DNA of 8,362 bases, taken from contig JAAEZV010000062.1 of NCBI GenBank assembly GCA_018222695.1, positions 1 through 8,362 of the forward strand, read 5' to 3'. The DNA is from Gammaproteobacteria bacterium (lineage in GTDB: Bacteria; Pseudomonadota; Gammaproteobacteria; Pseudomonadales; Halieaceae). The position numbers and the translations under genes are program-made. Positions 7,151-8,362 of this stretch are shown here, piece by piece. A model generated the notes under the pieces. It searched no databases and had not been told where the DNA came from. It saw only the letters and a program-made list of their open reading frames with translations. The stretch's first letter is position 1, and the number at the start of each line of letters is the position of its first letter.

Positions 7151-8362
7151 TTAGCGATCGAAGGCTTCGACGCGCATGAGCGCGGCATCCGCATCGACCT
7201 CTTCCAAAGCCATGATTTCATTCAATGCGTCAGTCATTACGGATTGCGGCGCCACATGGGTCAACAACACAACGGGCACCTTGTCTGATCCGGGGCCCGG
7301 CGGTTTCTGGATGATCGATTCAATGCTGATATCGCGGCCGGCCAGAATCTGTGTGATATCAGACATCACGCCAGATTGATCACTGGCAGTGAGTCGCACA
7401 TACCACTCGCTGGCGATGTCTCCCACCGGCACCCAGTTCGGCGCCTGCAGGGCAGTTGCTGCGATACCGAGGGCTGGACCCGAGCCCGCAGGGTTACGCG
7501 CGACATCTAAAAGGTCTGCACAGACCGATGAGGCGGTAGCAGCACCCCCGGCACCGGGGCCAACTAACACCACCTCGCCGACAGCGTCGCCGGAGATCAT
7601 GACAGCGTTAAGGACGCCGTCGACTGTCGCAATTTGCTTGTGTTCGGGAATGAGTGTGGGGTGCACACGCATCTCGACGCCCTGCTCCGTCCGACGCGCG
7701 ATACCTAAATGCTTGACGCGATATCCCATCGAGGCGGCGTACTCCAGATCTTCAGGAGCAACCTCCTGAATACCCTGCTTCATGGGTGCATCGATGCTCA
7801 GGGGAATACCAAAAGCCAACGATGCCAATATCACAAGTTTGTGTGCGGCATCGGTGCCGTCGATATCAAAAGTGGGATCGGCCTCTGCGTAACCCAGCGC
7901 CTGTGCCTCTGAGAGCACTTCGTCGAAGGCACGCCCTTTGGTGCTCATCTCGGTCAGGATGAAGTTACCCGTGCCGTTAATAATGCCCGCCACCTCTGTC
8001 ACCACATTGGCTGCCAGCGATTCGCGCAACACCTTGATGACCGGGATACCCCCCGCCACAGCAGCCTCGTAGCGGATTTGCACACCCGCTGCTTCTGCTA
8101 GGGCAATCAGCTCATTACCGTGCTCGGCAATCAGCGCTTTATTGGCGGTCACAACATGTTTACCGTGCTGAATGGCCAGCTTGATCAGATCGTGAGCCAC
8201 GGTGGTGCCGCCTATCAGTTCCACCAGCACATCTACATCAGGGTCTCGCGCCACATCGAGCACATCGCGACTGACGCGGGCGTCCCCATAATCGTGATCG
8301 GGGTGCTCTCGTCGCGCACCGACATGACTCACCACCAAAGATTGTCCGGAGCGCGCCAACAG
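7151..8362 (-). CDS. hom: Homoserine dehydrogenase with C-terminal ACT domain (N-terminus outside window)
   Basis: The enzyme reduces aspartate 4-semialdehyde to homoserine with NAD(P)H, the branch point towards threonine and methionine. The frame is open to the window edge, so 403 codons are visible. Against a usual length near 435, about 30 residues are missing, including the GxGxxG nucleotide-binding loop. Visible, with approximate numbering from the edge: the rest of the Rossmann domain with VTANKAL (71-77), the substrate-domain segments EAAVAGGIPVI (99-109) and GIINGTGNFILT (126-137), and the catalytic stretch LGYAEADPTFDIDGTDAAHK (156-175) containing the family's acidic residues and lysine. 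An ACT domain begins near WYVRL (about 320), the usual site of threonine feedback inhibition. It is a monofunctional enzyme in the visible part; a fused aspartokinase is unlikely because the order and length fit the stand-alone type. thrC follows after 44 bp. Any leader or attenuator lies outside the window. Confidence 0.97.
   Translation of the reverse strand: MLARSGQSLVVSHVGARREHPDHDYGDARVSRDVLDVARDPDVDVLVELIGGTTVAHDLIKLAIQHGKHVVTANKALIAEHGNELIALAEAAGVQIRYEAAVAGGIPVIKVLRESLAANVVTEVAGIINGTGNFILTEMSTKGRAFDEVLSEAQALGYAEADPTFDIDGTDAAHKLVILASLAFGIPLSIDAPMKQGIQEVAPEDLEYAASMGYRVKHLGIARRTEQGVEMRVHPTLIPEHKQIATVDGVLNAVMISGDAVGEVVLVGPGAGGAATASSVCADLLDVARNPAGSGPALGIAATALQAPNWVPVGDIASEWYVRLTASDQSGVMSDITQILAGRDISIESIIQKPPGPGSDKVPVVLLTHVAPQSVMTDALNEIMALEEVDADAALMRVEAFDR

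Noticed and set aside
1..8362. Search for tRNA, rRNA, CRISPR, insertion sequence ends, attachment sites or riboswitches
   Set aside because: Reading the gaps and gene ends I found no cloverleaf, spaced direct repeats, transposase motif or terminal inverted repeat; the longest gap is 106 bp.

Overview
The window looks like a stretch of core chromosome from a gammaproteobacterium. The evidence is the run hom-thrC-recJ-prfB-lysS on the minus strand, protein sequences that align along their length with my recollection of the E. coli and Pseudomonas proteins (RecJ 578 aa, RF2 364 aa, a long Pseudomonas-type ThrC of 467 aa), and moderately high G+C judged by eye. The recJ-prfB-lysS order is the one known from enterobacteria, while hom-thrC next to this block is more Pseudomonas-like. 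A marine lineage such as the OM60/NOR5 group would fit, but that placement is a guess.

Layout from left to right. Positions 1-708 (+) hold the 3' part of a sensor histidine kinase, with the phosphoacceptor and ATPase domains visible and the sensor part outside the window. It converges on, and overlaps by 44 bp, a minus-strand gene (665-1198) for a small lipoprotein of unknown function. Then, all on the minus strand and read from right to left: hom (partial, 7151-8362), thrC (5703-7106), recJ (3979-5715), prfB (2777-3872, with a programmed +1 frameshift) and lysS (1269-2753). There is no mobile element, CRISPR array, tRNA or rRNA, and no gene-free stretch over about 110 bp.

How the genes work together. 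hom and thrC are consecutive parts of the aspartate-to-threonine route (the first and last steps of the branch after aspartate semialdehyde; homoserine kinase is not here). thrC overlaps recJ by 13 bp, so the exonuclease is probably translated from the same message. prfB and lysS are 23 bp apart and form the classical translation pair of peptide release factor 2 and lysyl-tRNA synthetase. The lipoprotein gene trails lysS by 70 bp and may be the last gene of the same transcript.

The window is mostly ordinary. The points worth a second look are the initiation signals (none of the five genes whose starts are visible appears to use ATG, and prfB probably starts at CTG), the textbook RF2 frameshift cassette, the unrecognised lipoprotein, and the tail-to-tail overlap between that lipoprotein gene and the kinase gene. 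I see no evidence for a new defence, mobile or biosynthetic system.
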